NCBI GenBank assembly: GCA_002077045.2
Contig: KZ111142.1
Location: forward strand, 546,346-603,960
Direction of reading: 5' to 3'
Origin: Rachicladosporium sp. CCFEE 5018
Lineage: Eukaryota; Ascomycota; Dothideomycetes; Cladosporiales; Cladosporiaceae
DNA length: 57,615 nt
A program made the position numbers and the translations under genes. Of this stretch, positions 41,205-52,635 are shown piece by piece. Within the stretch, counting starts at the first letter, position 1; each line of letters opens with the position of its first letter. A model generated the notes under the pieces. That model was not told the DNA's origin. It saw only the letters and a program-made list of their open reading frames with translations, and ran no database searches.

Positions 41205-41673
41205 GGGCCGCCATCGATCAGGCGTACTGCTCTAGTCCGGAGCGTTATGTAAGGCGCGTCTTCGCCAAGCCTTATGTCCGGTGGTGGACATCGCAGCGGT
41301 GTCTCATTCGAGGGAGCATGAGAACAGTGTACGCCCGTACAAGTGTATACCACCAATGAAATCAAGTCCGCAATTATCATCTGCAGTAATTAGTAGCAGC
41401 GAAGTACGTCTTCCCGCGATCATGGCTTGGCGTCGCAATCACCTCATTGGCTCGTGGACAGCTTTACGGACGCAATCCATGCAGCCGCATGATTGTGACA
41501 AAGATGCAACATCTTCAGCTAGTACAGGCCGGACTTAGGCTAAGCACGATATCGCAGTGATAAGTATAAGTATCTCGACTGACTCTCGCGACTCTTTTCC
41601 ACTCGCAACTCACAAGCTCTCGCGATACACTTTATTCATTGATCCCGTTCTTGGTAGTCTTCACGAGAGCAAC
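41205..41673. other. intergenic, 469 bp
   Basis: Between VPS39 and the tandem alpha/beta hydrolase. No gene or clear site is visible. Confidence 0.4.
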
Positions 41674-42684
41674 ATGGCAGTCCCAGAAGCCCCCATCGCA
41701 ACGCCTCCGGACGTCTTCGCGAATCATACCGTGATTGACGCGCCTTACAAGCATGTTGACCCATCCAAGACTCCGATCCTGACGTCGATCATTATCCCCA
41801 AGGCCTTGCAGCCTTCCTCAAGCAAGCGTCCCCTCGCGATCTTCTTCCACGGCGGCGCACTAGTCGTCGGAGGCCGCACATACGCGCCCTGGTTCTCACC
41901 TTGGATCCTGGAGTACGTGCGCCAGCATGACGGGATTCTGCTGAGTCCAGACTACAGATTGCTGCCCGAGCACACGGGCAAGGAGATCTTGGAAGACATT
42001 CGCGACTTCTTCGCCTGGATCGCCTCGCCCTCTGGCCTGGCTGCCGCTTTGCCTAAGGGCATCGAAGTCGACGTCTCCGATATCCTGGTCACCGGCGGCT
42101 CAGCAGGCGGCTACCTCTCCATTCAGTCCGGACTACTGGACTTGCCCGACTCTCAGCGAGAGGCGATCAAGGCCATCATCTCGCAGTACCCCATGCTCGA
42201 CATGCGCGATAAGTGGTGGACCGAGGACTACGAGAAGAATATCTTCTCCGCCGGTCCGAATCCGCCCAAGCACCTTCTCGGTGATCACTTAGCTGGCCTC
42301 AAAGGAGATGAGGTAGTCACTGAGCGGATCCCGCCCAGGAATGAGTGGATTGGCGGGTCCATCATCGGCGAGGGCTTGTATCCGAAGTTTCTTGGCACCG
42401 CGACTGAGCTCTATCCGCTTGAGGTTCTGGTGCAGAGGGCGAAGGATGGTGCGAGGGTTCCTCCTGTTTGGGTCTTTCATGGGACTGATGATGATGTTGT
42501 GCCGACTGAGGGGACACATAAGTTTGTTGAGCTCTGGAAGAATAGTCTACCGGGGAAGGAAGGGGAGCTTTATGTCAACTACGAACCTGGAGGTCATGGG
42601 TTCGATGCAGAGGCAACGGTTGAGACGGCGTGGGTGGAAAAAGGGCTGAAGTTTGTGGGGCAGTATTGGCCAGGTAAAGCTTGA
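41674..42684 (+). CDS. alpha/beta hydrolase (second, abhydrolase_3 type)
   Basis: The frame from MAVPEAPIATPPDVFANHTV encodes 336 aa with no intron; an upstream in-frame ATG at 41557 would add 39 leader-like residues. The fold shows an oxyanion motif FFHGGALVVGG, the nucleophile elbow GGSAGG (Ser about 143), the acid Asp in FHGTDDDVVP (about 272) and the catalytic His in PGGHGFDAE (about 308), so the triad is complete. No signal peptide is seen. It differs clearly from the hydrolase at 3.9-5.1 kb (different elbow and no intron), so they are not recent duplicates. The substrate is unknown. It converges on the HbrB gene. Confidence 0.88.
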   Translation: MAVPEAPIATPPDVFANHTVIDAPYKHVDPSKTPILTSIIIPKALQPSSSKRPLAIFFHGGALVVGGRTYAPWFSPWILEYVRQHDGILLSPDYRLLPEHTGKEILEDIRDFFAWIASPSGLAAALPKGIEVDVSDILVTGGSAGGYLSIQSGLLDLPDSQREAIKAIISQYPMLDMRDKWWTEDYEKNIFSAGPNPPKHLLGDHLAGLKGDEVVTERIPPRNEWIGGSIIGEGLYPKFLGTATELYPLEVLVQRAKDGARVPPVWVFHGTDDDVVPTEGTHKFVELWKNSLPGKEGELYVNYEPGGHGFDAEATVETAWVEKGLKFVGQYWPGKA

Positions 42685-42896
42685 TATGAAGTGGTCAGGT
42701 AGCTGTTGTTCAATAGTGCTGCTGTGAGGAGGCATTGAGGGGTCTGGGATGGCGTCTCCTCCTTCAGTTGCCTTTCTCTTCGACAATATAGTGCAGGTAG
42801 GCAATCACACGTAATCTCATACAATCGTAGCGATACAGTCGCAGGCGTGAACATCCAACAGCACCCTCATCGAGACACTGCCATCCAACAAGGACT

Positions 42897-45380
42897 TCAC
42901 GCGCCCACCAACCCTACCCTCCCACCTTCACCCATAGCCTTCATGCCCACCCATCCTCTTCGATCTCGGCCAGTCCTCCCTCTGCCTAGCCAATTGTACT
43001 TCAATGCTCCCGTCAGCCTCTCTACAACGCCCTGCCCGACATCGCCAGTCTGACAGCTCCCCAGCACACACAGACACTGCAGCATTCTCGCCACCGTTTC
43101 GGTGACCTGGGCTGGATCCGTCGGCGGAGAAGGCTGCTGTGGTGGACTGCTGTGCTCTGACACGGCACCGAGGTGCGGACTGTTGACGTGAGGCAGACTC
43201 GTGCCGAAGCTACCTGCAGAAGTATTGGATGTAGCACGACTGCGAGTGCTGCTCGCGGCATCTAGTAGTGTAGAACCCTGCGAGTTGAAGCTGCTCATGT
43301 GCGGGCTGAGACTGCCTGCTGTACCTGGCCGTTCTGCGCCTGACGCAGTAGGGTCTGTGCGGGTTGCCTTGCTCGGATCGGGGGAGGCTGCGGTGTTCGA
43401 GATGTTGCCTAGTGAGAGGCGAGAGAAGATCGCCATCAGACTCTCGTGCTTAGGCAAAATGACAACGTCGCGAAACGTGATTAGCGTGATGCGGCGTACA
43501 TCAAGCTCTTCTCCTAGTGTGTGTGGTCTCACGGTGCCACCCGCAGAAGTCGGTCGTTCATCTGACTTGAGACTCTCAGGCATGGCGCCCCAGAAGTCTT
43601 GCGCCTCGCGAGCGCTCATATAAGTGCCTCGTCCTTTAAATTCGAGATCAAGTGGTAGGAAGACTGCTTGCAAGAATGGCAGGATTGCACTGTACACACT
43701 GATCCACATCTCGACCAACTTATGAACGAGACGATCATCAGGTGTACCTCGAAGCGTCTGGGCCAAGCTAAGGAAGCCAGTCTGCAGCAGCTCACGCAAG
43801 TCTTCAACCAAGATGATGGGAGATTTGCGTTGAATACATCGTCGTATGTGCACCGACACCAGAACATTCAGCTCCTCGACTGGCCTCAGCAACGACTCAC
43901 CCGAAAAGAGATTGAGCAAACGAGCTTTCAATAAGGGCCACGCGTCGTCAGGTCCAATGCCAGGAATGCCCATGTTCGCGCCAATGTTGCTGAAAGCTTG
44001 CGCTGAGACATTAGCAGTAGAGTGGTCAGTAGAAATAGCGAAGATACCTTGCGAGCCTGAAGGTGTCCCCATCGGGTTCTCGAAGCTACTCGGACCTAGT
44101 AAGTCGCTGTTTCCAGTGAATGAGCCATTCGAGATCACAGGCATTAGGTCAAGCTTCGCAGCAGCGGCAGCTTTCTCCTCCTTCTTTTTCTCGCGTAACG
44201 CCCGACCGCCATGTCGTAGATCGAAGCCTGACATTGACTTGCCGAACGGACCTGCACCCGGCGAGTCGGGCGTGAACGAGTACAGCGGCTGTGGCTTATC
44301 CGGATTCGTTGCTTGCGAGTTTGAGTTCGCTGAAGAGAGTGGTAAGGCAGCTTGCTCATCCTTGTGCTTGTGCTTGCTTCGGGAGAGGAAATTATGTCGA
44401 TGCTTCTCCTTTTCCTTTTCGGATGTGTGAGGTACAAGAGTAGATGTAGAGGCATTGGCAGACGAGTATATGGAGCTTGCACTGGAAGCTGGCTCGAGTA
44501 GACTTGTCGTTGACGCATTCGCGAACCCGCCACGCAGCATATGAGCCGCGATTGTAGTCTTACCAGGTGAAGGCTGCCCAGAACCAGCCTTACTCTCCTT
44601 GTCCTTGGAGATCGTCATGTTCTTGGGCCTGAAGAGTTTCATTTTCGAGGACTTGCTTTTTGCTTCCTTCTCCGGCACTGATGAATGGCTCACGGACTGT
44701 GCGACGGGCGGAAAGTTGGGCGAAGGTAGTGGACTCCTGCCATTCGGAAACGCCACATTCGCTGCCGCTGTTGCAGCGAGCCTGTGGCCGCCCAGTGTAC
44801 CATTACTGTACGTGAGTCCGCCTGCAGAGCTCACTTGCGGGCTGTTGGTGCCGCTTGGTCTTCGGCTGTCAGATGAGCCCGCTGTGTTGATCGGCGCCAA
44901 TCCAGGATATGACCGTTTACGCTCCTGCCCTGGCTGAGGCTGCGGGGACATGTGATGCATGGCCGCTTGCGCAGCGATCGTCGAAGCACTGAGCGTAGCC
45001 GTTCCAATCCCAGCATGGGGTAGCGATGGCTCGAAGAAGCCCTGGCTATGTTGACGTGCGCGGTGGCCGATGGCCTGGCCTGGCATGTTCGGAGATGGGA
45101 TGCGCACTAACCCGTCCACAGAAGTACGTCCTTGCGGACCATTCAGATTCTGCTGGATCTGAGCTCTGTGCGCTGGTGCTGGCCCGTTTGCCGTGGAGGG
45201 CCGGATTGATGGCGCAGCGATGTTAGGATGTTGCCGTAGGTACGGTGACCGGTGCTTAGGTGTCTCTTGTGGTCCAGAATCGGTAGATGCGAACGATAAT
45301 GATGAGTCGCTGCGTTGCGATGCCGTTGACTGAGACCGTATGCTAGGCGGTGCCGGCCGCTGTAATGGTTGAGTGCTCAT
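42897..45380 (-). CDS. HbrB/Bit61-like TORC2 subunit
   Basis: This intronless 827-aa protein carries the HbrB domain (PF08539, related to Bit61 and mammalian PRR5/Protor): DDAWPLLKARLLNLFSGESL, LRPVEELNVLVSVHIRRCI, then VEDLRELLQTGFLSLAQTL and LVEMWISVYSAILPFLQAVF, at about residues 485-610, continuing in LDVRRITLITFRDVVILP. HbrB was found in Aspergillus as a hyperbranching gene, and Bit61 is a TORC2 component that acts on actin polarity and membrane stress. The first 480 residues are disordered and Ser/Pro-rich with basic KEKEKHRHNFLSRSKHKHK stretches. The C-terminal tail after about 700 is also low in complexity. Confidence 0.9.
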   Translation of the reverse strand: MSTQPLQRPAPPSIRSQSTASQRSDSSLSFASTDSGPQETPKHRSPYLRQHPNIAAPSIRPSTANGPAPAHRAQIQQNLNGPQGRTSVDGLVRIPSPNMPGQAIGHRARQHSQGFFEPSLPHAGIGTATLSASTIAAQAAMHHMSPQPQPGQERKRSYPGLAPINTAGSSDSRRPSGTNSPQVSSAGGLTYSNGTLGGHRLAATAAANVAFPNGRSPLPSPNFPPVAQSVSHSSVPEKEAKSKSSKMKLFRPKNMTISKDKESKAGSGQPSPGKTTIAAHMLRGGFANASTTSLLEPASSASSIYSSANASTSTLVPHTSEKEKEKHRHNFLSRSKHKHKDEQAALPLSSANSNSQATNPDKPQPLYSFTPDSPGAGPFGKSMSGFDLRHGGRALREKKKEEKAAAAAKLDLMPVISNGSFTGNSDLLGPSSFENPMGTPSGSQGIFAISTDHSTANVSAQAFSNIGANMGIPGIGPDDAWPLLKARLLNLFSGESLLRPVEELNVLVSVHIRRCIQRKSPIILVEDLRELLQTGFLSLAQTLRGTPDDRLVHKLVEMWISVYSAILPFLQAVFLPLDLEFKGRGTYMSAREAQDFWGAMPESLKSDERPTSAGGTVRPHTLGEELDVRRITLITFRDVVILPKHESLMAIFSRLSLGNISNTAASPDPSKATRTDPTASGAERPGTAGSLSPHMSSFNSQGSTLLDAASSTRSRATSNTSAGSFGTSLPHVNSPHLGAVSEHSSPPQQPSPPTDPAQVTETVARMLQCLCVLGSCQTGDVGQGVVERLTGALKYNWLGRGRTGRDRRGWVGMKAMGEGGRVGLVGA

Positions 45381-46211
45381 GATTGCTGCTGTTTCGTGTC
45401 ACAAGATGTTCCGGTTACTGCGGCCGTGCGACGTGCCACAATTACTCCTGTGGAAGTCTCCTTGGCTACAGGGAAAATAGAGCTGTCGATAGCAAGTGAT
45501 CGCGATGCTATTCTAAGCGACTGTATAGTGCCGCAGGTTCAAGAAATGTAAGCATGAAGTGTATTTTGAGCCTTTAAGCTGGAGACGAAGGCACTCAATA
45601 CTAGTCATACTCATATGCCAAAGAAGACCGCACGAGAGAATGTTAAGTAGAACCATGAGTTGGGAGGCAGAGTATGTGGACGGTGTAAGAGCTCGAGGTA
45701 CGATTCACGCGACAGACGAAGTGAGGTCCCTTGGTCGCAGACTTGGCAGCCTCGCGACGCCACCATGGTGAAGTCGGCACCGAGAATGGACATCAGGCAA
45801 GAGATCGCCCTCAGCCTTGCAGCGCCTGGCTGCAGCATTACCATGATTGAGAGGCGAAGGCTTCTCACCCTTGCATCTACTGTTCGAGCCTAACTCAACC
45901 TCATTCAATGTGAGACGAAGCACAGATTGAAGGTATTACTGATATTACTGCAATACACTACGCTAAACGCATCGCAGAAGACTCGCTCCGAACTGGCTCC
46001 AACCCGCGAGCAGTTTTTGGTATAGACGGCAGCGGTAAAACGCCGCGCTCAAGTCTCTCGAAGTATCAAAAGCCTGTCCCAATTACTTTCCATCCTATCA
46101 TGCAAGCCTGCTTCGTCTCGGGGTATCTCGTTGAACGTCGTCCTTGTTTCTATACACTGCGAGCTGGAGGCCCGAGCGAAGGTATATGTACTGCGCATCC
46201 TGAAAGAGCGC
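45381..46211. other. intergenic, 831 bp
   Basis: Upstream of the HbrB gene and downstream of the CFEM gene, both on the minus strand. No supported gene is seen. Confidence 0.45.
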
Positions 46212-47369
46212 TTACAATGCAAGGAGGGCGAAGGCGGCAGCACCGAGGAGGGCTGGTGCAGCGGTCTGCATGACACCGGCTGCGGCGGAGGAGGAAGTGG
46301 CACCACCAGCTGGAGGAAGAGTTAGCAAGAGCTCATCTACACGACGATAACGAACGAAACTCACCAGCTGTTGATGCAGCGGACGCGGCGGAGGACGCAG
46401 CGGACGATGCGCTGCTCACAGCCGACGAGGCACCGCTCTCTGCTGAGGACGCAGCAGACGAAGCACCGGACATAGCGGAGGAGGCACCTGACGAAGCAGC
46501 GGATGCGCCGGAGGATGCACCAGACGCAGCAGAGCCAGTAGCGGATGCAGCAGCGCCACCAATGCCAGCCACACCAGCAAGATCGGAGCCAGTGATGGTG
46601 GTCAGGGTGCTGCCAGCGGATGCGAGAACACCAGCGCCGGAGGGAAGAGCAGAGTAGGCGGTCATGGAGACAGTGGCCTCAGCGCCGCCAGCAGTGATGG
46701 TGGTAGAGCCAAGACCGTAGCCGGAAGTGCCACCAGCGATGGGGACGATGCCAGCGGCACCAGCACCGCCAGTCTCAGTCGCGTTGCCGCCGCCGGAAAC
46801 AGTGGAGCTGCGCACTCTGTCAGTGACAATTCCGTCGTTTCTAAATGATGCAAAACTCACGTCACGGTAGCGGTGGAGGAGGCGGATCCAGACGAAGCAC
46901 CGGAGGCACCGGAGGCAGTGGCAGCAGCGAGAATGGTCTCAGCGTTGGGAGTTGGGGTGGTGCCACCGTTGGAAGACGCAGCAGCGCCGAGCGCAGCCTG
47001 GCAGTACACGCTGCCGAACGCGATCACCTGGGTGGCATCGGTTCCACTGGGGCAAGCCTGGTTGGAGCAGTCGCGCACACCGTAGCCGAAGCGAGGCTCA
47101 GTGCAGATGCAGGTAACGTTGTTGGCAGCGCAGCCGAACTGGGTCTGAGCGATGTTGAGCATGTTGGTGATGCATGTTTGCTGTTAATTGGTCAGATTCC
47201 ACTCTGTTGATCGCGTATGCAGAACCGTCGCGTCGATGCGCTGATAGTCATCGTCGCGACGGCGATTATACAGGAGCTCACTCACACCGCACTGAGGCAG
47301 ATCGCTCAACTGAGTCTGAGCAGCAACGAAAGCAGCGCCAGCGGCGACGAGTGCGAATGAGGTCTTCAT
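46212..47369 (-). CDS. CFEM-domain, GPI-anchored cell-wall protein
   Basis: Exons are 47369-47286, 47180-46861, 46807-46365 and 46309-46212 (introns of 105, 53 and 55 nt), giving 314 aa. A signal peptide (MKTSFALVAAGAAFVAA) leads into a CFEM domain with all eight cysteines, at about residues 27, 31, 45, 52, 54, 66, 71 and 88 (LPQCGQTCITNMLNIAQTQF, NNVTCICTEPRFGYGVRDC). A Ser/Ala/Gly/Thr-rich stalk of about 190 residues follows, with many repeats of the type GASSAASS, and the protein ends in the hydrophobic tail ALLGAAAFALLAL, as expected for GPI attachment. CFEM proteins bind heme or act as surface and host-interaction proteins; the role here is unknown. Confidence 0.92.
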
Positions 47370-49074
47370 GTTGACGGTGTGGTTGGATTGATAAAGCTGA
47401 GCTTGTCGGTGTGGATAGATGCTTCTGATGAAGATACTCGAATGCTGACGCTTGACTGCTTGTTGGATGGAGTGGATGTGGGTGGTGAAGGGGAAGGAGA
47501 AGATCGGAAGTGGGCAGGAAATGAGTTTAATGCAAACGGTGGTGGCTGCGCGCAACGCGTGAGATTGGCAGGCGCGCCGCAACCAAGCTTGTGCCTCCCT
47601 TTCCCATTTCACCGCGCATTTCATCTATCTCGCCGCACGCGCACCCGTTGCCGGGAATCGTACACCAGAGCATCTAGCCCTCCAACCAACCAATGCGCGC
47701 TGGCATCGTGCACAGCTCCTCTCCAAGGTCGAAACCCAATTTCCAACTTTCCCGCGTGCATGCAGGTACGCACAGCTCACCCCAGCATCGTTGCGTGAGA
47801 TGAAGTCACTCCGACACGCTACCAATGGTACACGACTGTGGCTCAGTAGCGAGACCGCGAGATTGCGATCGATAGATTTGTCGTTCAAGTCCCAGCAACA
47901 CGAGTGGCGGTGCAATCTGGCGCTTCATCTGGCGCTTCACAGTGTTCCACTTGTGTCTACACGAATGCGCGTCTAGAGCACACAAGAGGCACAACGTCCC
48001 TCGCACAGCCTACGACAGCGCTTCCATCACTTGGCGGGCGCGACGGCGATATGTATAGTTCTGTCCTCCGCTTCGACATGACGCCGCAACACGACCGCCA
48101 GCACTGCGCCTGCAAGTCCTCCAGATCCTCGTTGCATGCAAATCAGTGCAAGGACCAATGATCAATTCGCTTCGAAGTGGATCTGATACAGCTCCAGCCA
48201 CCCGGCTAACCTGCAGCATGCAAGCAGGAGACCCATGTCCTGCTGAAGCGCCCGGGTCTGGAGCTGAGCCTGGCGGATGTAGGTCCTGAACACCGTAAAG
48301 TTGCACGCTGTCAACACAGCAACGTAGATGGCCGTTTATGATCGCCTTCGAGCAGCAAGCTATCCATCGATAGATTACACCTCGCGCATCCCCTGGCAAA
48401 TAGTATTGAACGTAGCATCAATATACCCGTTTCATCAAATTTTCGATACTGCGGTCTCCCAACCGCCCTCATTTCCCCAAGCGCCAGTTGCACCGCTTGC
48501 AAGGCCAAACCCACGACCTCTCCATTTCGAAACACGGCGACGTCCCGCGGGCGATACTCATCATGCCTGCGTCTATAACCCACTTGACATCACCTCGGTG
48601 TGTCAAGGTTGCTCAAGCGCGACTTTTCTAGTGCTTTTCCACAAAGCCTGCTCAACTTTGACGACGAGTCGCTGTTTACCTCGCAACATAGCAACCGGCT
48701 TCAATACGAGCTACTTCCTAGCGGGGAGCTAGGAGAGTGCGCAATCACGGCAGTATTGTGGCTGGAAACTTGGCAATGCTCGGTCCGTATGCTGGTTTCG
48801 GATGAGGAGATTATCGACGTCAGGTGACGATGATGATGGAGCTGCCCAGCTTGAGCTTCCATGGCCGCGGATCGTCAGACGACCATATCGGCATAGCTCG
48901 GCGATGTTTCATGGAACCATCTTGATCAAAGTGTGAATTGATGTCATGGAAGTGATTAGTGTACCGTAAGCAAGCATAACGAAATGGAACACGTGCGAGT
49001 CACTTTGAAGTGGCATGCCGGACAGTCACAGGCTATTCGCTACGCAAAGCCGAAAATAATCATCATTCATCTAT
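47370..49074. other. intergenic, 1.7 kb
   Basis: Between the upstream side of the CFEM gene and the 3' end of the myotubularin gene. A 135-codon plus frame at 48328 and several minus frames have no domain and poor composition. Only the 12-bp tandem duplication listed separately stands out. Confidence 0.45.
47915..47938. repeat. 12-bp tandem duplication
   Basis: ATCTGGCGCTTC occurs twice in direct tandem. It lies in non-coding sequence and has no assigned function. Confidence 0.6.
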
Positions 49075-51885
49075 CTATCGCTCGCTAAATGCAGCATTCC
49101 GCGCGAAAGCAGCAAAGTCCGTTCTCCTGGTCTCCATCTGGCGCGGCGCGGTAGACACGCCGAGAGGATCAGAAGCGTCCTCGGGCTCAACGAGCACTGG
49201 CTCGGAAGAGTGAGTGGGTAGTGATGAGGACGCCTCCGAGGCTCCAGTGTACTTTTCGAGAATCTCGAAGTCAGTCTCCTTCGACAGAAGTGGTGGACGG
49301 GACACGATGTCTATTGCTGATGGTGGTGGAGCCGCGCCGCCTTGAGTGCTTGCAGTGCCCTCAGCATCGTCCGCGACCATGACGGTGAGGTTGGGCGTGC
49401 TCTTAGTCGCCCTCATATTCTCTACAGCAAGCCCTTTCTCGGGCTTACTAGTCCCTTCATCGTACGAAACGGCGCTGGGCTGTACCTCGAGCTTTGGCGG
49501 GTCAATCGCCAGTGCCTTCGGAACGTTCATCTCTTCATCCGTTCTGCCAAATAATGCGCTCCACCACCTCACGTCTGGCACACCTCCGGCCTCGGACCTC
49601 CTCGGCAGTATGAGCGTATCTTTTCCGGCGGACTTGTACTCCGTGTTGGTGAACTCCTCTCGGCGCGCGAGGAAGTGCCCCCAGGCCGAAGGGAGTCGAT
49701 CCTCATATTGCGATCTCTCACGCTCGGTGTTGAACAGGAAGTCACCATACTGACCAGCGTAGACATGGTAGAAAAGCCGACGCAGGAATCGCTCGTTATA
49801 CTCAAATTCCGATGGTCGCTGATGCGTCAGCTGATAGACTGCATCCAGGAATTGGTGAAAAATGGGTGAAACCTCGTTTTCTTCCATCCTGTGAGGCTTC
49901 TTCTCTGACTTCGAGGGCGGCGAGTGGATGAACTCGTTTGGAGGTGGTGAGGCTGGGCGCGAGGACGAAGTTTCCGACACATTGTCGCGACTAGCGTTCT
50001 GCTGCTTGAACAGGTTTCCACGACCCTTCTCGAACCAGCTCTTGGCGCCGCTGAGCGCTTTCGAGCTGATGGTCGACAGATTGTTGGACTCAGCGTTGCT
50101 GACATGGCGCTTCGAGGGCTGTATACGCTCATTCTCGATCTCGAACCAGTCTTCACAGCCCTCGATCCCATTACGATCGCGAAACTTGTGACCAAATGAG
50201 AGAAAGTCTTTCTGGATCAGCGTGATGAAGCCCTCTATGGTGCGGTAGTGAGGATCGAGCATTACTTGTGCCACGGCTGAAACCTGTGAAGTGCGGTCCC
50301 AGCCATCAGAACAGTGGATCAGGGCGTGACTACCGCCAAGGCCGACCGTTCTGGCCACTTTCTCTGCCCCTTCAAGGACACCGGCAATGTGTCGTAACCA
50401 GCCTGACTTGCGCAAGAGCTCTTGATTCGGCGGCAGATCAACGTAGTCGGCGTTTCCAAGGCTGTCCACTACCTTCTCCAGTGATTTGCGCATCGAGTGG
50501 ATGTTCTCGATCCGTAGGAAGACGATCTCGGTTGGCATGTCGTGGCCAATATAGTGATTGACATCTTCGATACCTCCACCCGTGACCTTGTTGAATGTCA
50601 TATTGACGTATGGCCTCGCATCCACGATGAGATTCTCTCGGGTACTACCGTAGAGTTTCTTCTGTGGAGGGGTAGTATGTTTGTCACCCGTCCCATCATG
50701 CTCGGCGACTGCTTTATTACTCACGCTGAGCTTCGCGGAATTCGGGTCGAGTGCCTGACCGTCAGAAGACTCAAGCGGCAACGTTGCGCTTGAGCCATTC
50801 TGTAGCGGCGGCGTGCGATCAGGAGATTCCTCAGGTGTTGCCGAGTAGGGCGTATGGCTGGAGAAGATCGCCGACACTAATTTCTCGTCTTGCCGATTGC
50901 GATTGCCCTTGATTCCAACCAATGGCTGTGACGCTCGCGTGATACTACCACCATTGAAATGCAGGTACGATAGTGCGGGTATCCTCGACTTCGAACGAAA
51001 AGCACCGCCATACTTCAAGGTGTTGTCGCTGATAGACGAAGGCACGCAGAGCACGCTCGGATATGTCGCAGAATACGCATAGTCGTAATTGATTTCGCTC
51101 ACTCGCCACGCTGCACCGGGACCATCTGCGGCCTTCGGGCTGATACCCATTCTAGCAAATTCTTTCCGTGCGATGTAAGCATGATGACCACTTTTCTCCT
51201 CTTCGGCGGGAGGTTTGAAGTCGAATGCATGCATCTTGTCGACACTTTCGACGCAGCATCTAGTGCGCAGAGCGTAGAAGGCGTCACGAGCGAGCTGGTC
51301 TGGTGTCTGTCCACCAACTGGCTGATGGAAATGTATCGCAAAGATACGGAAGTCCTTGCACCTGATCCGCAACGCAGGCGTGCGGCCGCTTCCACTGGTC
51401 ACGCTCAATGAGGTTCTTGGAGCAGGCGACTCCGTTCGCCGCGGCGAGTCAGCATATATGGATAACCTGGCAGAGTCCGTCGATGGTCTAGTGGATGAGC
51501 TGGTACCGTACGTAGGTGGAAATAAGCCTTCATCCACCTCATCATCCCCAGATGTGAGGTCCATTTCGCTCTTAGAGGACTGCAGCGCGTTGCTCTGGAC
51601 ATGGCTTGGTCGCAGAGTGCAGTGGTGCACCAAGGGATACGGAACAAAGATTTCCTTGGGTCGTGATCGCTTCTGCGGCCGATCCCCGGTGGTCTCATTC
51701 ACAGTGCTGCTGCCGTTCGTCGATGACGGCAGGTAGCTGAAGATCAGGTGGTGCTGTGTAAGGTGAAGGGTCCCATTCTCCTGCTGACCGCGGCGGTGGA
51801 AGGTGACATTCTTGATGCGGACATCTCGTCCAGCCTCAGCCATATCCGCCATTTGTGCGTGTGCTATAGTGTCGTCAAGATGCAA
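49075..51885 (-). CDS. YMR1: myotubularin-family phosphoinositide 3-phosphatase
   Basis: This intronless protein has 936 aa. Myotubularins remove the 3-phosphate of PI3P and PI(3,5)P2 on endosomal and vacuolar membranes; yeast Ymr1 is the single member. The N-terminal PH-GRAM domain starts at VRIKNVTFHRRGQQENGTLH. The catalytic loop HCSDGWDRTSQ (about 524-534) keeps the CX5R signature, preceded by YVNMTFNKVTGGGIEDVNHY and followed by FLSFGHKFRDRNG and PIFHQFLDAVYQLTHQRPSEF, so the enzyme should be active. Disordered inserts lie at about 90-160 and 350-400, and the last 150 residues are low in complexity. ATGs at 51852 and 51843 are possible alternative starts. It is divergent from ZIP4. Confidence 0.92.
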   Translation of the reverse strand: MHLDDTIAHAQMADMAEAGRDVRIKNVTFHRRGQQENGTLHLTQHHLIFSYLPSSTNGSSTVNETTGDRPQKRSRPKEIFVPYPLVHHCTLRPSHVQSNALQSSKSEMDLTSGDDEVDEGLFPPTYGTSSSTRPSTDSARLSIYADSPRRTESPAPRTSLSVTSGSGRTPALRIRCKDFRIFAIHFHQPVGGQTPDQLARDAFYALRTRCCVESVDKMHAFDFKPPAEEEKSGHHAYIARKEFARMGISPKAADGPGAAWRVSEINYDYAYSATYPSVLCVPSSISDNTLKYGGAFRSKSRIPALSYLHFNGGSITRASQPLVGIKGNRNRQDEKLVSAIFSSHTPYSATPEESPDRTPPLQNGSSATLPLESSDGQALDPNSAKLSVSNKAVAEHDGTGDKHTTPPQKKLYGSTRENLIVDARPYVNMTFNKVTGGGIEDVNHYIGHDMPTEIVFLRIENIHSMRKSLEKVVDSLGNADYVDLPPNQELLRKSGWLRHIAGVLEGAEKVARTVGLGGSHALIHCSDGWDRTSQVSAVAQVMLDPHYRTIEGFITLIQKDFLSFGHKFRDRNGIEGCEDWFEIENERIQPSKRHVSNAESNNLSTISSKALSGAKSWFEKGRGNLFKQQNASRDNVSETSSSRPASPPPNEFIHSPPSKSEKKPHRMEENEVSPIFHQFLDAVYQLTHQRPSEFEYNERFLRRLFYHVYAGQYGDFLFNTERERSQYEDRLPSAWGHFLARREEFTNTEYKSAGKDTLILPRRSEAGGVPDVRWWSALFGRTDEEMNVPKALAIDPPKLEVQPSAVSYDEGTSKPEKGLAVENMRATKSTPNLTVMVADDAEGTASTQGGAAPPPSAIDIVSRPPLLSKETDFEILEKYTGASEASSSLPTHSSEPVLVEPEDASDPLGVSTAPRQMETRRTDFAAFARNAAFSER

Positions 51886-52635
51886 TAGGATACATCGAAT
51901 GTGTTTGGAGTGGCGTAGCTCCAGTAAAGCGCTCTATGCTCCAAGTTCATGCGCATATGTAGCATTCACGACCGAGAACCTGAATTGTATATAGTTCCAC
52001 GGGCTGTCACGGGAATACAGCAAGAGCACATCCTTCAGTCTTGCTCCTGTGCGATAGTAGTATATGTGTATCGACAGTAGCGAGCTGTCGCTTTTTGTTC
52101 CGAAACAAGAGATCTTAAATAGGTCTAGCGTTGCAACAAGCGAAGAAGGAATCCAAGACTTTACCTATGTTCTTTCCATTTAATCTAAACCACTGTTTAT
52201 GCTCCTCAGCAGAAACTACTACATGTAGTTCTGCAAGAGCGAAGATTTAGGCATCGTCGAATTGTGCTTCTCGAGTGCACATCGGACTAGCCCCAAGAGC
52301 CGCGCTGATCGTTGACTATTGCTCTTATTGCGTCCTGGAACGGCATCTGGCTAGCAGTTGTAGCGAGCATCGATCATCCTCATGTTGTAGCATGTGATGA
52401 CGAGGAAAGTCGGTACTAATCTATGCAATAGTCCGAAGGCGATGCAGTGAAGTGAACGCATCTTGTTTGGCACAGATGCAGTAGGCACGATCAGGCGGTC
52501 GCGGGAGTTCGCTCCTTCCTCTGTGTCTTGCTTAGGGTAGGCTTGTTCTGACTTCACTTCCAAATCCGCTTCACATCTGTACTCAGGAAGGGCTCGTCTG
52601 TCACGCTAAGTTCCCAGGCTATCACCAATGTCCCG
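51886..52635. other. divergent promoter region, 750 bp
   Basis: Between the myotubularin and ZIP4 starts. No gene or clear site is visible. Confidence 0.4.

Noticed and set aside
47640..47710. Minus-strand CGATTCCCGGCAA resembling a tRNA T-arm
   Set aside because: The B box is imperfect (GTACGATTCC) and no A box or stems fit around it.
48328..48732. 135-codon plus-strand frame between CFEM and myotubularin genes
   Set aside because: No domain, no splice partner and poor composition.
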